From contig RSEF01000003.1 of assembly GCA_003993805.1 (NCBI GenBank), forward strand, positions 87,040,817 to 87,104,816: 64,000 nucleotides of DNA, read 5' to 3'. The notes under the pieces were generated by a model. It was not told the origin of the DNA. It did not search any database and saw only the letters and a list, made by a program, of their open reading frames with translations. Shown here one piece after another: positions 35,123 to 47,209 of this stretch (its first letter is position 1; each line of letters begins with the position of its first letter). The translations under genes were made by a program, and so were the position numbers. Source of the DNA: Himantopus leucocephalus. Lineage: Eukaryota > Chordata > Aves > Charadriiformes > Recurvirostridae.

Positions 35123-38016
35123 TCCCCAGGTATGAATGGCTGAATTCACATGGACGGGGTGAAAAGGGCCATTTCGGTCCTGCACAGAGCTCTGCTCCAT
35201 TCCCCCGGGGGGGAAAGGCCGCACAGCAGCTCATCGCATTAGCTGCAGCCGCGTAGATCTACATTATCAGCCCTCAACCCCGACCTAGCAGCAGTATCCG
35301 AAAGCTCGGTATGGACCAGATCCAGGTACTTTAGCAGTTTTACAGCTTGTGCTGTTTTACAGCTCCACGCTGCCTCAGGCAGGCTGTTACCCGTACCCAA
35401 GCAGGCGAGTTTAGAGCTGGCTGAGCATTTGTGGGTGACTCTGTGCTTCGGTACAAACGTGACCCCAGATAAACGGTGGGGAATACCATGAGCAATGCCC
35501 CCATCTCCCCCACCTTGCCCAGCTGACACCACCAGCGCTGGAGCGCAGCCACTGCAATGGGGTCAGAGCTGACTCCTCGGCCAAAAGCCTGGTGCTGTGG
35601 CAGGAGCACGCCGACAGCAACAGAGGATACAACCTGCGGGTTGCCGTCACCCACCGCTTTCCGAAGTAGCGGCATCGTTCGATAATACTGAAGGGCGTAA
35701 TTTGAACACTGCGAACTGCAGGGCCTCAGTCAGAGGGGAAACAGCGAAGCAGGAAGAATGGCCATCTCTATACAGATTATGAGAGATAGATTACAGTGAA
35801 CTGGAAAAAAAAATCACAGAGCAACAGAGAGGTGGCTGGAAACCTTGGAAAAACCCCAATTCAACAGAACATCAGTATTTTGAGAGTCCCAGCCAGGAAG
35901 CAGGACACAGATACCATGCAGTAAAGTGCTGCCAGACATGTTGGTTATTGATTTTTCTGAAGATCCCACCTGAACTGAATGTGTGGACTGAATCCCAATG
36001 AGAGTCCCAGATGGAGTAGGCAATTGTGGAGGCAATGGACTTATTACTCTTTAGGACTCAAGAGACCAAGATAGGTTTTTACAAGCAGCTAAAACGAAGA
36101 AAGAGATCATATGGGAAGGTGCTAGGCTCCTATTGTTTCCGGACATAAGTCCTATAACCCAGGGCAAAAGGGAAGAATTAACTGTGTTAAAAAAAAAAAA
36201 AAGTAAAAAAAATTGAGATATAAAATGTGTCTGCATCAGATTCTCTGGCTTGCCAAAGAGCACAGTTCACACAGTGAGAAAACCAGCATCTTTGGAGGAG
36301 CGGAGGCAGCACAGAAGTTGCTGTCAAAAGCATTTGAGACAAAGAAACTCTGCAAATGCTCTCTGCAATGTGCTGTGTCCCCACTGCTCCCCACATCCCA
36401 GTGGGTGATGGGGGAGTATCCCCATAGCAGGGAATTGAATACTGGCGCCATGTGGGAGTAGGGGGAAAGCTTGTTTCTTTTTCCTTTGTCTTATTTTGTG
36501 TCACCTGTGCTACCATGCTACCATCTGAGTAGTGAAAAGTACCTGTAACCGCTGCCAGGAGTTTTAGGATGAGCACATCCAGTCCATCACAAAAACGCAT
36601 GTGACAGTGGTGCATAGAGTGGGCGTAATTGCTACTCAAACACCACACGTACGGTTATCTATTTTGGCACTTTCATCCATCTCCTGACTGCATTTAATAT
36701 GTTACAAAGCAATATCAGTAACATCAAGGTCCCCCTGGCTTTTCCAGCAGGGCTGAGTCTGAGAGCTCAGACAGCGTCTGCTTGGTAGAGCCTAAAAATT
36801 AGTCTTGACTAATATCAGCCCAGGTGCCCAGAAAGGTGTCTGGGCACTTTTGTGTCTGCCCTGCTCCCTGGACACCCAGGGGTTTCTGAAGGAGGCAAAA
36901 CATGACTGTTCTCCGTTCCCTCTGCCTGCGAGGGAACCTGAAGGCTGCTGGTGGCTATTTGCTGCCCCAAAACCAAGCTCCAGGCTCTTGGGAGAGCCGA
37001 AAGTCTAAGGAAAAGGCTTGTTCTTTATGAAGCCAAATAGGTGGTAGGTGGAAGGCCACAAAGAAATTGTGTGCAAACATCTCGTTCTCTGGAGGTAGCT
37101 CTCCTGGCCAGGGCAGACAGACACTGCGGGTTGCTGCAGAGCATCACGGGGCACGTGCCTCCCACGTGCCCTGGTGGTCCCGGTACTGGCCCTGCTGCTG
37201 GCTGCGTGCAGCATCCCTCAAAGCCACCATGCTTGGGCTGTTGGCTGCACCCACTGCATCTAAGGAGCACTGCTTCAGGAATCCCGCATCAGCTGCTTTT
37301 ATTTTAAGCATCTCCAGCCCTCTCCTGGCGGTCTCTCCTCACATGCACAAGCACTGCTTAAAGCCTGCCAAGAGATTTGCCACCACCAGTAGCCGCTGCT
37401 TCTGAAAACACCCCAGGAAATACTATCCCTCCCTTCCCCTTTCTCTCCTCCATACATCCTCCTCCTCCTCCTCATGGCAAGAAACAGGCCAGAAAAAAGA
37501 CACATTTTTCGCCGCTGATTTCACAGATTTTCCTAACTGTGATAGTAATGTTCCATCATTAGGGCTTGGACTCATGTGCCCAGTTCATGTGAATACATGC
37601 AAATGTGTTGAACCAAAATAGCAAGAGAACCACTTGCTAATAATATGCATTGAAACACCCTGGCATTGGACTGCCTTCTGCTTAATCCCTTCATTTTCTT
37701 CAAAAAATGCAATTTGTTGCTATTGCCCAGATTACAGTGCAGTAATAAGTGAGGAAGGAGGTTCCCCCATGCAAAGAGACGCTTAGCTAGAAAATAAACA
37801 TATAAATCAAATAAATAAAAAGCCATCCCACATTAAATGAAGTTGTACTGCCACCTCAGGTTACCATCTGTTTCTACTTTGATTCCAGTGTTTCTTTCAG
37901 GCCATTTTGTCAACTATGTATGAGTTCAGCTGGCGGCTGTTGTTTCTAAACATGATGGGGCCCCAGGAGAGCCCCAGTGCCCCTTTCTCCTGGTCCCAGA
38001 TCCTGGGGTATGATCT
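35123..38016. other. Unannotated sequence, partly CpG-enriched
   Basis: No gene was recognised. The stretch 35150-35720 has more CpG than its surroundings (roughly 30 in 570 bases) and several overlapping open frames on both strands. It could be a weak orphan island. A T/A-rich stretch near 36189-36210 and a (CTC)n run at 37457-37473 are simple repeats. Confidence 0.45.
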
Positions 38017-38272
38017 AGGAGAGAAAAGGAGAAAGGAGGAAATAGAGAATAAGTGAGTGAAAGAGCAAAAGATTAAAGAAAGAGAGAAAGAAGGAGAAAA
38101 GATGAGAGAGAGATAGGGAAAGAAGGAGAGAGAGAAAGAGAGAAAGAGAGAAAGAAAGAGAGAAAGAGAGAAAGCGAGAAAGAGAGAAATGAAGGAAGGA
38201 AGGAAGGAAGGAAGGAAGGAAGGAAGGAAAGAAAGAAGGAAGGAAAAAAGAAAGAGAGAAAGAAAGAGAGAG
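38017..38272. repeat. Purine tract: (GAGAAA)n and (GGAA)n microsatellite
   Basis: About 255 bases of almost pure A/G on the plus strand. The core is GAGAAAGA-type repeats at 38081-38190, then (GGAA)n at 38192-38230, then mixed GAAA/GAGA. Only a handful of pyrimidines interrupt it. Such mirror-like homopurine DNA can form intramolecular triplexes and mutates fast. It explains the Ser/Phe/Leu-only open frames on the minus strand (37897-38302). Confidence 0.95.
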
Positions 38273-41134
38273 ATATGACAGATCGTTCCCACTACGCTGC
38301 ATTCTTCTAATCTCTTTCTTTCTTTTTAAAACAGCTCTTCAGTTTGGAGGGATATTAAAAATAGAAGAGTGTTAGATTTGGCAATAAATTAATGTCCAGA
38401 TGAAGGGAAAACAATTACAAATTGGAAACAGATTTATTCACACTCAGTGCATTAATGAAAACGTTAAAAAAAAGCTAAACTGGGTATACTGTGTGGAAAA
38501 AAATAATGGCCCAGCAGGTCTACTTTTTATTAACAACTCATCAGTAAGCAGGTTGTAATTCATAACAAAGAATTTACCCCAAGGAACACCACAGGACTGT
38601 GAGCTTTTTAGTTTCCTAAGAAAATACATATGTTGTTCCACTTGGTTTCCTTTCAATAAAACCCACCAGTTAGCACTTCATTTTCGAGCTGTTCTGACAA
38701 ATCAGGTGAGTTAGCTTTGTAGAAAAAACAGAAGCCAACTTTTCAGCTGAGAATTTTAGGGAATTTTTTAATAACTTAAATAAATTTCCCAAACGGCAAG
38801 GAAGCATGATAAAAGGCTGTGAAATGAGTTTGTTTGGAACAGCTTGAAAGAATTTTTCTTTTAATTTGCTTCATTAATTTTTCCTGAGGAAATATTTAGG
38901 GATACATCCCTTACTGCTAAGGTATGTGTTTGAGACAAAAGGAATTTTTATGATTTTTGTTGTGTTTTTATAGTGTCTTGAAACCTGATTAAAGATACTG
39001 ATGAAAACCTGCCCACTAGTTTGCAGCTACGTGCAAGGCCTAAAGGAGATTGAGGCGCCAAGAAATCGGTTTTGTGAAGGTCACTCTAATACAACGTGTC
39101 TCTTACAACATAAAATCCTCTATTGTTTCCTTCGGCTGCTCCTGTCACCTACATACAGAAAAGCCCTCTTGAAGGAAGAAAATAATCAAGGAGGCAAGTA
39201 GGAAAACAGAGAGAATTATATGAAATGCAAAGAAAGAAAAAGGAACCGAGGTGCAAAATTGGTACAGATTTAAATAAATTACTCCAGCTTAAATTGTCAC
39301 AGCGCAGTGCTGGTCAGGATCTGCATCGTGTCCAACCTGGGTTCCATTCACAGTGGTAACAGACCTGCCACAGGTGTCAGCGTCTCCCAGTTGTACCCGT
39401 GCCTGTTATATCTGAGCAGAATCCTCCGTTCAGTGGTTTTTCAGAAGGAAGAGAGCAATCTTCCCAATATTTTATCACCACACTCAGTCCTTTCCACACA
39501 GTTGGACAGAGCAGAGATCTGGTGCAAGCCTCCAAGAGCTCACTGAGAGTTTTCCCGTCAACTTATCATTTCACATACACTGCTTATCAAACATCACAGA
39601 AACAAAATGAACTACCTGCTCCAAGATTTCCAAAAATTATACTGGAATGTAACTTGAGATGCAGAGCAGACTGGGTTCCTAGTTATTTATCATTCCTGAC
39701 TTGGCTAGAGAGGGGTGCTGAAAGAGCAAGGACTATTAATGAACACAGTACTTACATGGAAAGACTCCTTATAGCCAACAACATATTTACACTGAGTAAA
39801 TGCAATTGGAAATTAATTGTAAACCTTCTCCAAAAGAAGAAGTAACTGGAGTTGAGAGTCAACAGTTTCTCGTCCATCTGTTGTGTCTTTGATGAACATC
39901 CGTCACTGCCTTGGGTGCAAATCACAGATACCTTCAGCTCTTAGTGGAAGAGACGTGCACAATTACTTGTTTCAGAAATGGCGAGATGTGGGAGTCTGCT
40001 GGTTCAAACATCACAGCCATAACAGGGTAGGGTCAGCAAGAGCTCCGAGAGCACTTACATCAAGTGGCAAAAGTCTCTGTGACATATGTGTAGATTATAA
40101 AGCTCATATGAATAAATCCAGGAACGCTCTCAGGCTCAACATCAGTCTTGGACCGACTCTCCATAGAGACATTTAAAGCAGTTTAAAGCGGTAAAGAGTC
40201 TCCCTAGAAGACAGTATTTGAACATTTCTAAGGCAGCACTTTTAGGCCTTTACCTAAAGGAAGGAGCAATCCAGCTGTGTCAAAAGCAACCTATTTCTGT
40301 GTATGCTGGACTGGAGTAGGACATGAACATTGATATTTCCAAAGCACTTCATCTAAGAAATGCTGGTCAGGCAAGCAGTTAATGCTCAGAGACCTCTGCA
40401 GTGACATACAAATGGAAACAACCCACTCCCTCTTCCATTACAGTAGGTCTGGGCCACGGTATCCTCTGCAATTAGAGACAGTTTAAGTGCTTAAGGATGC
40501 AGCTCATAGCTTGGAAAGTGTAGGCAGCTGAAGCATTTAGGCACATGAAATCACTGCAAGATTAAAATACTTATTGTGTTCATCCACTTTTAGCCAATGT
40601 CCAATTTGTAATCTGTCCAGAAAAAAATGAGATCATATATCTGCTACTCAAATTATTTTGCTATCTGCCAAAGAATGCTTCTGGGAAGGGTTATTCTTCC
40701 CAGCAGAAATGTAGGAAATAAGTTGGAAAACATTAATTCATATTAATAAAAAAGGCCTGTGAAGACAACAGCTGTTTGATCCTTAGATAAACTGTAGACA
40801 GTTTTCACTATTTAAGTCGTCGTGAGTGATGTACTGTAGGTTTAGAGAGAAAAAAGGAGCCAAGAAAAAGAGGAGAGAAAAGAGAAAAGCCTGGAGAAAA
40901 TATTTACTTGCATACTTTTCCTAGGAAAATATAAATGTGGCTAATGAAACAGACTTGTTTAGATACTCTGTAGCACTCCCCGAGGGATCTGGAGGAGACA
41001 CTTTCCACCTACTCCTAAGCTCGCTTCAGCAGTCACGGCCGGGTCTTCTGCAGTGGGACCCTTGTGGGCACAGGCTTTGTAGGCATCTGCAGAAAGACAG
41101 GTGTGGGGGCTTGATGGTGCCTTTTGGGCCAGAG
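38273..41134. other. Unannotated sequence
   Basis: AT-rich, without a recognised gene or repeat. Open frames reach 148 codons (39399-39845, plus) and show no family motif. The interval near 38700-38990, rich in TTAATTT and AATATTT words, could hold regulatory DNA, but nothing specific supports this. Confidence 0.5.
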
Positions 41135-41226
41135 GATCACAGAATCACAGAATCACAGAATGGTCAGGGTTGGAAGGGACCTCTGGAGATCATCTAGTCT
41201 AACCCCCCTGCCAGAGCAGGGTCACC
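41135..41226 (-). mobile_element. CR1 LINE 3' end, about 90 bases
   Basis: Three AATCACAG octamers are followed by AATGGTCAGGGTTGGAAGGG, ACCTCTGGAGATCATCTAGT and CTAACCCCCCTGCC, ending at GGGTCACC. This is the reverse complement of a CR1 3' end of the subtype with CTCTGGAGATCATCTAG. The copy is 5'-truncated after about 90 bases. It is close to consensus, so it is a relatively young insertion compared with the 28-31 kb copy. Confidence 0.9.
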
Positions 41227-43940
41227 AGCCATGCCGACGTGGCAGCTGTGGGTGTTTGGCGGGAGTCCGGCTGCAGGGGGGATCCTGCCTGGGGGAGCCA
41301 TGGGAAGCTGGTGGGGATGAGGCGGCCACATTCAAAAAGAGCTACAGCATGCCAGGGGGAATCCAAAACATGAATTAGTTTAAATTGTTCTGCCACCTGA
41401 GAGGGGCTGTAGGTGCACCTCAGGGTGGGCAGCGCTCTTGGGCGGACCTTCACACTCCTTCCTTGGCTGCAGCAGCTTTCCCTGTTCCCAGAGGCTACTC
41501 CTCATCTCTAGGTGCCTTTAAAACAAGAATCGTACTGGAAGAGAGAACAGAAACCAGCACACATGGTTTCTGCTCCAGAAGCAAGTGGACGCATGTGGGA
41601 CATGGGGACGGACACGGCCCCTCAGGTGCTCTCCATGGCGCCTCATCCAAGGATGGGGTCTTCTCAGCTACGTCTGCCCGGGTGTGGAGTCTCCAGAGAC
41701 AACAAGAGGGAGGTTTTCCTCGAGTCACAGCCAGGAGAGTAGGGGGACTGACACTGTGGCTTTCTCCAGCCTGAACCCTGGATGGAAAACCTGAGTAGCC
41801 AGAAAGTTTCTTTACTCCCAGTCCTGACCTCTGCTTCTGCTGGTGAAAACAGTCTAGGTGATCTCTTTGCGTTGTATTGACCTGATTGCTCTGGATACCA
41901 AATTGACTGGATGTCTCATGCATCTTAAGTTTATATCAAATGTAAAACTTCCAGTTTGGGGGTTGTTTTCTCCCTAGAGTTCCAGAATTAATATTTATTC
42001 CCTGATGTCTCCACCCAACTCCCTTTCCTGAGAGCCTGGCAGTGCCGGGGCTCACTGCAGATGCTCATGTAGGGATGGACCAGGTGACTTGAGGAACCCT
42101 TTGGGAGGCCTGTTGATACGCGTTTGTCAGTGGAACAGACAGCTTACTGTGGCTCCTATTTACAAGCTTCTTAAACTAGCTTCTAAACTAGCTTTTAACA
42201 AAGAAAATGTGTTAAAGTACCAATAAAACTGCTCTAATAAGCCCTCCATAGCAAACTCCTAATTGAAGCTCATAAAGAGAGCTCTAAACAGTATTTAAAG
42301 TGCAAAGAAAACATATTGGTCCTCAATGCAAACAAGTAGATGTGGTGCTGATGCTTTTTATTTGACCAACATGAAAGCTGCAGAACACAAAAATGTAGGT
42401 GTGGGATGTGTGTGGTTAGAAAGCTGGTTATTGGACTTACAGGCAGGTTTAAAATCTTTCCTTCAACAAGCAGGCAGTTTGGCTCCAGAGCATACAACCT
42501 GCCCAGAAATTTGTACAAATGCCATTTTGACTTGTGCCCTTTCCCACACACACACGGATGTACCTGCAAATGCAGGACAGAGCATGCACGCATTTCGCTT
42601 ACTACTTACTGATTTACTTTTGTATTTCAGTAACTGCAAATTATGCTTCTCCTCGCAGTGCTCCTGTGCCACGGTTTAGGCCCCCACTGACAGCACAGAA
42701 ACTGAAATTACTCTGAATCACGTTGAGGGCATGCAGTGACTCTTCTTGACTCCTGCCAAGCACCCAGGTGTTGAAAAAAGCATCTGGAGGGCTTCCCAGA
42801 GTCTGCTTTGAGAGCTCCCCCATGAGTGACAAAGGTAAGTTTCCTCCAAATCTGCAGGTTTCTCCGTGGAAGAGAAGCACACAGAGATGTTAAAAGAGGA
42901 GAGAGAGGAAAGGGAAATTACATTTGAGAATGGTGTAGCTTGGGAGAGAACAGAGCAACTCATGGCAACCCATCTCACCTCACTGCACCACCTGTCCCAT
43001 GAAGAAACAATCTTAGAAATAAAGTGTATCTTCCTCCCGGTTGTATATCCAGCTATGAGCTCTACAGAATGGATTTCCCAGCAAAAATTGCCTTGGTCCT
43101 CCAGATACTACAGCGCTTGTTCCCACTGAAGGCAGTAAAATTATGATGGCGAGGGTATCAAATGTCCTGCTGGCCAGGACACACGCCAGGGTGTCTTTAA
43201 CTCAGGACATGCAGGTACCGCTAAAGTGCATCAGAGAGCTCCGGTTATATCTACAGTCTGCCTGGCCTTGGCTTCCCTCAGTAGTAGTGAGAGGCAGCCA
43301 GAGCGGACGGGCAGCCACATGTGGAGGGGAGCAGGGATGGGAGTCTGTCTGGTGGGGGCAGGGAGAGTTAAAAATACCATGGGATGAAATTTTGGGATCA
43401 AAGGAGAGGAAATAATAGACTTTGAAGATGGGGAAGGAGGGAAAAGGAAGACTTAGAAGACACCATTAAATTAAAAATCTTTTGAAAAAACGCTCAAACC
43501 TTGTACAGCGTATTTGGGCTGCAAGGCTGATACATCCAGCCGTGTCATCCCCTGATCTCCATCTTCCTCAAGCTCTTTTCAAGGCAGAGCTGCATTAAAA
43601 ACCATTGTGCTGCTGATGAAACACTTTGTGGTTTTGCCTCAAGTAATTCACTGGTTTCCACAAAAACTAAAGGCATTTTTTATAGGGAAAAGCTGTCATT
43701 TCACTGTGCTAAGCTGTTTCTGCCATAAAAAGGTGTGATTTCACTTCCTGCACATGTGTGAAAATTTAGGATGTGTTCCAGTATAAAAGAACATGTTGCC
43801 ACATGAAAAGCTGTGTTTTTAACAGCATTTGCAAAGTCTCACCCTTGACCAAATTTGTCAGTTCTCACAAAATCTTAAAGACCAGACCGTGACTTGTTTT
43901 TCTGTGAGTGCACAGAAGTGTGAAAATACTGCAGTGATGG
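41227..43940. other. Unannotated sequence
   Basis: No gene was recognised. GC-rich DNA at 41230-41760 gives open frames of 142 codons (minus) and 129 codons (plus) over the same bases, both without motifs. A (CA)n-like CACACACAC lies at 42545-42555. The remainder is AT-richer and featureless. Confidence 0.5.
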
Positions 43941-44120
43941 GAAAGAAAAAGAAAAAGAAAAAGAAAAAGAAAAAGAAAAAGNNNNNNNNNNNNNNNNNNN
44001 NNNNNNNNNNNNNNNNNNNNNNNNNNNNNNNNNNNNNNNNNNNNNNNNNNNNNNNNNNNNNNNNNNNNNNNNNNNNNNNNNAGGGAAGGGAAGGGAAGGG
44101 AAGGGAAGGGAAGGGAAGGG
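43941..44120. repeat. Purine satellite interrupted by a 100-N gap
   Basis: Left of the gap is a hexamer (GAAAAA)n at 43945-43981. Right of it is a pentamer (GGGAA)n at 44082-44120. The gap (43982-44081) is exactly 100 N, a placeholder length. The unit differs on the two sides, so the missing sequence must contain the switch or further satellite. The real size is unknown, and the open frames drawn across it are meaningless. Confidence 0.95.
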
Positions 44121-44951
44121 TCCCATATATGCAGGGGCTTGACTTAATTGTAAGTGTGGAACTTAGAAAGACTTTCAGTGGTATGAAGATCATCTGCCTC
44201 AGACAGAAGCTGTTTAGCTGTAAGACCAAATCTCTCTGACCCTGGGCTTCAGCAGGAAATGGGAGCCTAGAGACCTTGTGGGACCGTGGTAGGCTAGAGG
44301 AGGAGGGGAGAACCCTTTCCTGTGAGGCACACTGCCCACCTGAAGGATGCTGCAGACCTTCTGTTGCACCCAGAACCTGGAGGAGAGAACAGCAGGTTCA
44401 AGTGGATGATGGCAAGACAATCAAATCTGAAAGTTTCCCTAAAATCGGTCAGATGCTTCTTGTGAGGCCGGACTCCAAAGCCCCTCCATGTACTGCAGAA
44501 CCTGCAGGTTAAATAAGACTGGGATGCATCATGCAGAATGAGGTTAAGGGAAGAAATGGTTGATGAAAGCTCTCAAGCCATCGGTACATCCTATGAAATC
44601 ATCGTAAAACCACAATAGTTTCTCATTTTCAGCTACAAGGCTAGAAATATTAAAATACAAAAGGTTGATAAAATTATTTGGCTACTGAAAACTGAACACT
44701 TCTAAATAGCAAAATGGGAATTTTAGATATTTGGATTTTTGTTCGCTCCAAAGGAGCCCTGTACTGTGCAATACCCATGTTCTACATATGGCCTACAGTA
44801 TAATCCTTTGTGTCTTGCTAGCACTCAGATGTACTCAATAATGCTTCATATCAACTTCATTATGAAGTTTCAGAAATGACTTAAAACACTATCAAAGGGC
44901 CAAGACACTGCAATGAAGTTCACCAAAATCAGCAAAAAGTGCTCCATTTCA
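44121..44951. other. Unannotated sequence
   Basis: No gene or classified repeat was seen. The first 400 bases are GC-richer, with short open frames on both strands. Confidence 0.5.
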
Positions 44952-45011
44952 GTTGGAACTGTGAGTCCTGATGAAAACTAAAGTCAACAGAGAGCTTTGG
45001 ATCAAGCCCTG
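44952..45011. repeat. Probable fragment of a palindromic ancient repeat
   Basis: GAACTGTGAGTCCTGATG is followed by AAAGTCAACAGAGAGCTTTG and GATCAAGCCC. The wording GAAGTCAA…GAGCTTTGGATCA(G/A)GCCC is typical of the same hairpin family seen at 25086-25215 and 47131-47209. Only one arm is readable and the boundaries are approximate. Confidence 0.35.
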
Positions 45012-46238
45012 AATTGTCTCTCCAAAACAGGTGCAGAACAGTGAATAACTCTAGGGCTAAAGTCAATTAGACCCACTCAGGTTTGGTCAATTAGTCATTC
45101 TTTTGATCTCTCGATCTAGCAGAAAAGTAAAAAATGCTCAGTTTTACTCAGTTCTTCACCTGTGTGGGTCCTTTCTTAGTATTGAAGCAGAAAACTTCTC
45201 TGGATGTCTTTTTCTTCTCTGTCTCGCACATTATTAGGTTTTGTGCAAGAGGGCAGGTTTGCAGATGCAGATGTTCATACGGAGGGAGTACTGAGGAACA
45301 GGTTCCCAAAGGGCACCGGGGGCAGAGCTTCAGGATATTAAAGGAGAGCAGGCTGATATTAAACCAGCATAAGCTGAATGTGAAATGGCATGGAGCTGGG
45401 CTCAGTGCTGCAGTGCCTAAACTTTCACACACTGCAGCCGGGGAGCGCACATCTTCAGCAAATGCACCTGGAGAACAAGTTGGGTTGGGTCCCACAAAAA
45501 ATATCAAAAAACACTGCATAAACAGCCTGAGCTTCATAACTGGAAATGACATGGAGAAGACCGTGAAGAAGTGTGCCTGAAGAAATGGTGTAGGATTGCC
45601 CTGACCTGCAGGTATAGGATTGCCTCGATGAGCCCTCAGGGCTCAGATCTTAGGATGTACAGTCAAGAACACCATTGGGTGGACAGCAGTGCCTGTTGGT
45701 CTTCCATCCCTGAAGGCTTCAAAACCTCTTAAACCTCTTAAAGTTGCTTTACTCACCCCAGCCATGAGAGATTCAGGTGTAACTGCGCTTTTCTGACCAT
45801 CCAAATTACCTGGTGCCCTCACAGCAAGGTTTTTGGTGTGCCGGTTCCTCGGTGCTCAACCTCTTTCACCAAGAGTGGGATACTCATGTAGTCCTGGGAT
45901 CGGCGGGAGGGAAACCCGCACTTAGTGCACTCACACAGGACAGGGTCAGAAAATCACCCCGGCTTCCCTCCCCTTCCCTCCCCTCCAGAAGCTGCCTGGC
46001 ATAGCAGTTTCCAACTCCTCAGGTGGACCCTCTCTTCCAAAATAAAAACATTCCTGTCCCAGAATAATTAACTCCACCTTTGCAGGCAGAATATTCTTCT
46101 TTTTTTTAACAAAGTTAGTCTTACCATACAAGATAAGTATGTTTATCCTATAAGTTAGTTTTATCCTATGAGAGAACAAGGGAGTTATCCTGGTATTGTT
46201 AAATTATACTGGAAGTACTCAAACAGAGCTGCTATTTA
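45012..46238. other. Unannotated sequence
   Basis: No gene was recognised. The 148-codon plus-strand frame and the 134-codon minus-strand frame over 45134-45580 lie on the same DNA and neither shows a motif. A CT-rich simple stretch lies at 45963-45988. Confidence 0.5.
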
Positions 46239-46556
46239 AAGGGTGTGTTGAAGGAGGATGGAGCCAGACTCTTTTCAGTGGTTCCCAGTGACAGCACGAG
46301 GGGCAATGGGCACAAGTTCGAACATTGGAAGTTCCATTCAAACACAAGAAAAATGTTCTTTACAGTTAGGGTGGCAGAGCACTGGAACAGGCTGCCCAGG
46401 GAGGTCGTAGAATCCCCTTCTCTGGAGATTTTTAAGACCCGCCTGGATGCAGTCCTGAGTAATGTGCTCTAGAGAATCCTTCTTTAGCAGGGGAGTTGGA
46501 CTAGATGATCTCTAGCGGTCCCTTCCAACTCTGAAAATTCCGTGATTCCATGATTT
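46239..46556 (+). mobile_element. CR1 LINE 3' end with C-terminal ORF2 remnant
   Basis: The sense strand reads GGAGCCAGACTCTTTTCAGT, GGCAGAGCACTGGAACAGGC, TGCCCAGGGAGGTCG, GTTGGACTAGATGATCTC and ends in GTGATTCCATGATT. The frame at 46245-46472 is the last part of CR1 ORF2: VAEHWNRLPREVVESPS is the familiar CR1 C-terminal phrase. It is followed by about 90 bases of 3' UTR and the ATTCCATGATT tail. The element is 5'-truncated to about 320 bases. The reading frame is still open, so it is young among the copies here, but it cannot encode a working protein. Confidence 0.92.
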
Positions 46557-47130
46557 TACTCACCAATTAGGCATTCCCAGGCAAGGCCTAAGACTTTTAA
46601 TAGGTAAAATCAATATGAACCTGTTTCCCAATGCAGAATTAAAGCAGATTCAAGGATTATTTATAGTAATGAACATAGGATTTTGCATTCAGACACAAGG
46701 TACAATCTGCCTCATAGCACTGAAACTGCTGTTGGTAAAACTATAGATTATTTTCCTATACCTTAGCATAGCCACGCGTACTCAAAACCATGCCAGCTTG
46801 TAACCTCAGACCACAGTTATCCCTGGGCAGCCAAAGCACTGGGTGTCTTGAGGATGGCATCAATACAATATTGAAGGCTCAAGCTGCTGGATACAAGCCA
46901 AAGAACATAAATTAAGAAACATTTCACAGTCTAAACATATTGGAAACTGTATGCAGATCTGACCCTTTTCAGGGTGATTTGAAAAGCACATGGGTTTAGA
47001 TTATTTTGATGGATTAAGTATTTTACTGAACTGTCTGCTTTAGCAGGTTCTAATCAAATTTCAAAGAATAAAATTCTAACATATTTTTAAATATTTGTGT
47101 ATTGTGGGATAAATCAAACCGGTTGTAGAG
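46557..47130. other. Unannotated sequence
   Basis: AT-rich, with no gene or classified repeat recognised. Confidence 0.5.
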
Positions 47131-47209
47131 TGAAACCTTGGCCCTACTGAAATCAGTAGGAGTTTCCCTTTTGGAAACTCCGGTTGACTTCCAGAGTGAC
47201 AGGATTTCA
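47131..47209. repeat. Palindromic ancient repeat, 36-base arms
   Basis: The left arm 47131-47166 (TGAAACCTTGGCCCTACTGA…GGAGTTTC) and the reverse complement of the right arm 47174-47209 agree at 25 of 36 positions. A 7-base loop separates them. The phrases CCTACTGAAATCAGTAGGAG and GGTTGACTTCCAGAG are typical of an ancient fold-back repeat abundant in turtle and crocodilian genomes. I cannot give its formal name. Confidence 0.65.

Noticed and set aside
35239..35675. Minus-strand frames of 79-111 codons
   Set aside because: Overlap each other in different frames within CpG-enriched DNA; no motif or splice context.
37897..38302. Ser/Phe/Leu-rich minus-strand frames
   Set aside because: Pure translation of the homopurine microsatellite.
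43829..44239. Frames running through the 100-N gap
   Set aside because: The N stretch has no sequence; continuity is artificial.
46245..46472. 75-codon frame as a host gene
   Set aside because: Its C-terminal phrase is CR1 ORF2; it belongs to a truncated retrotransposon.
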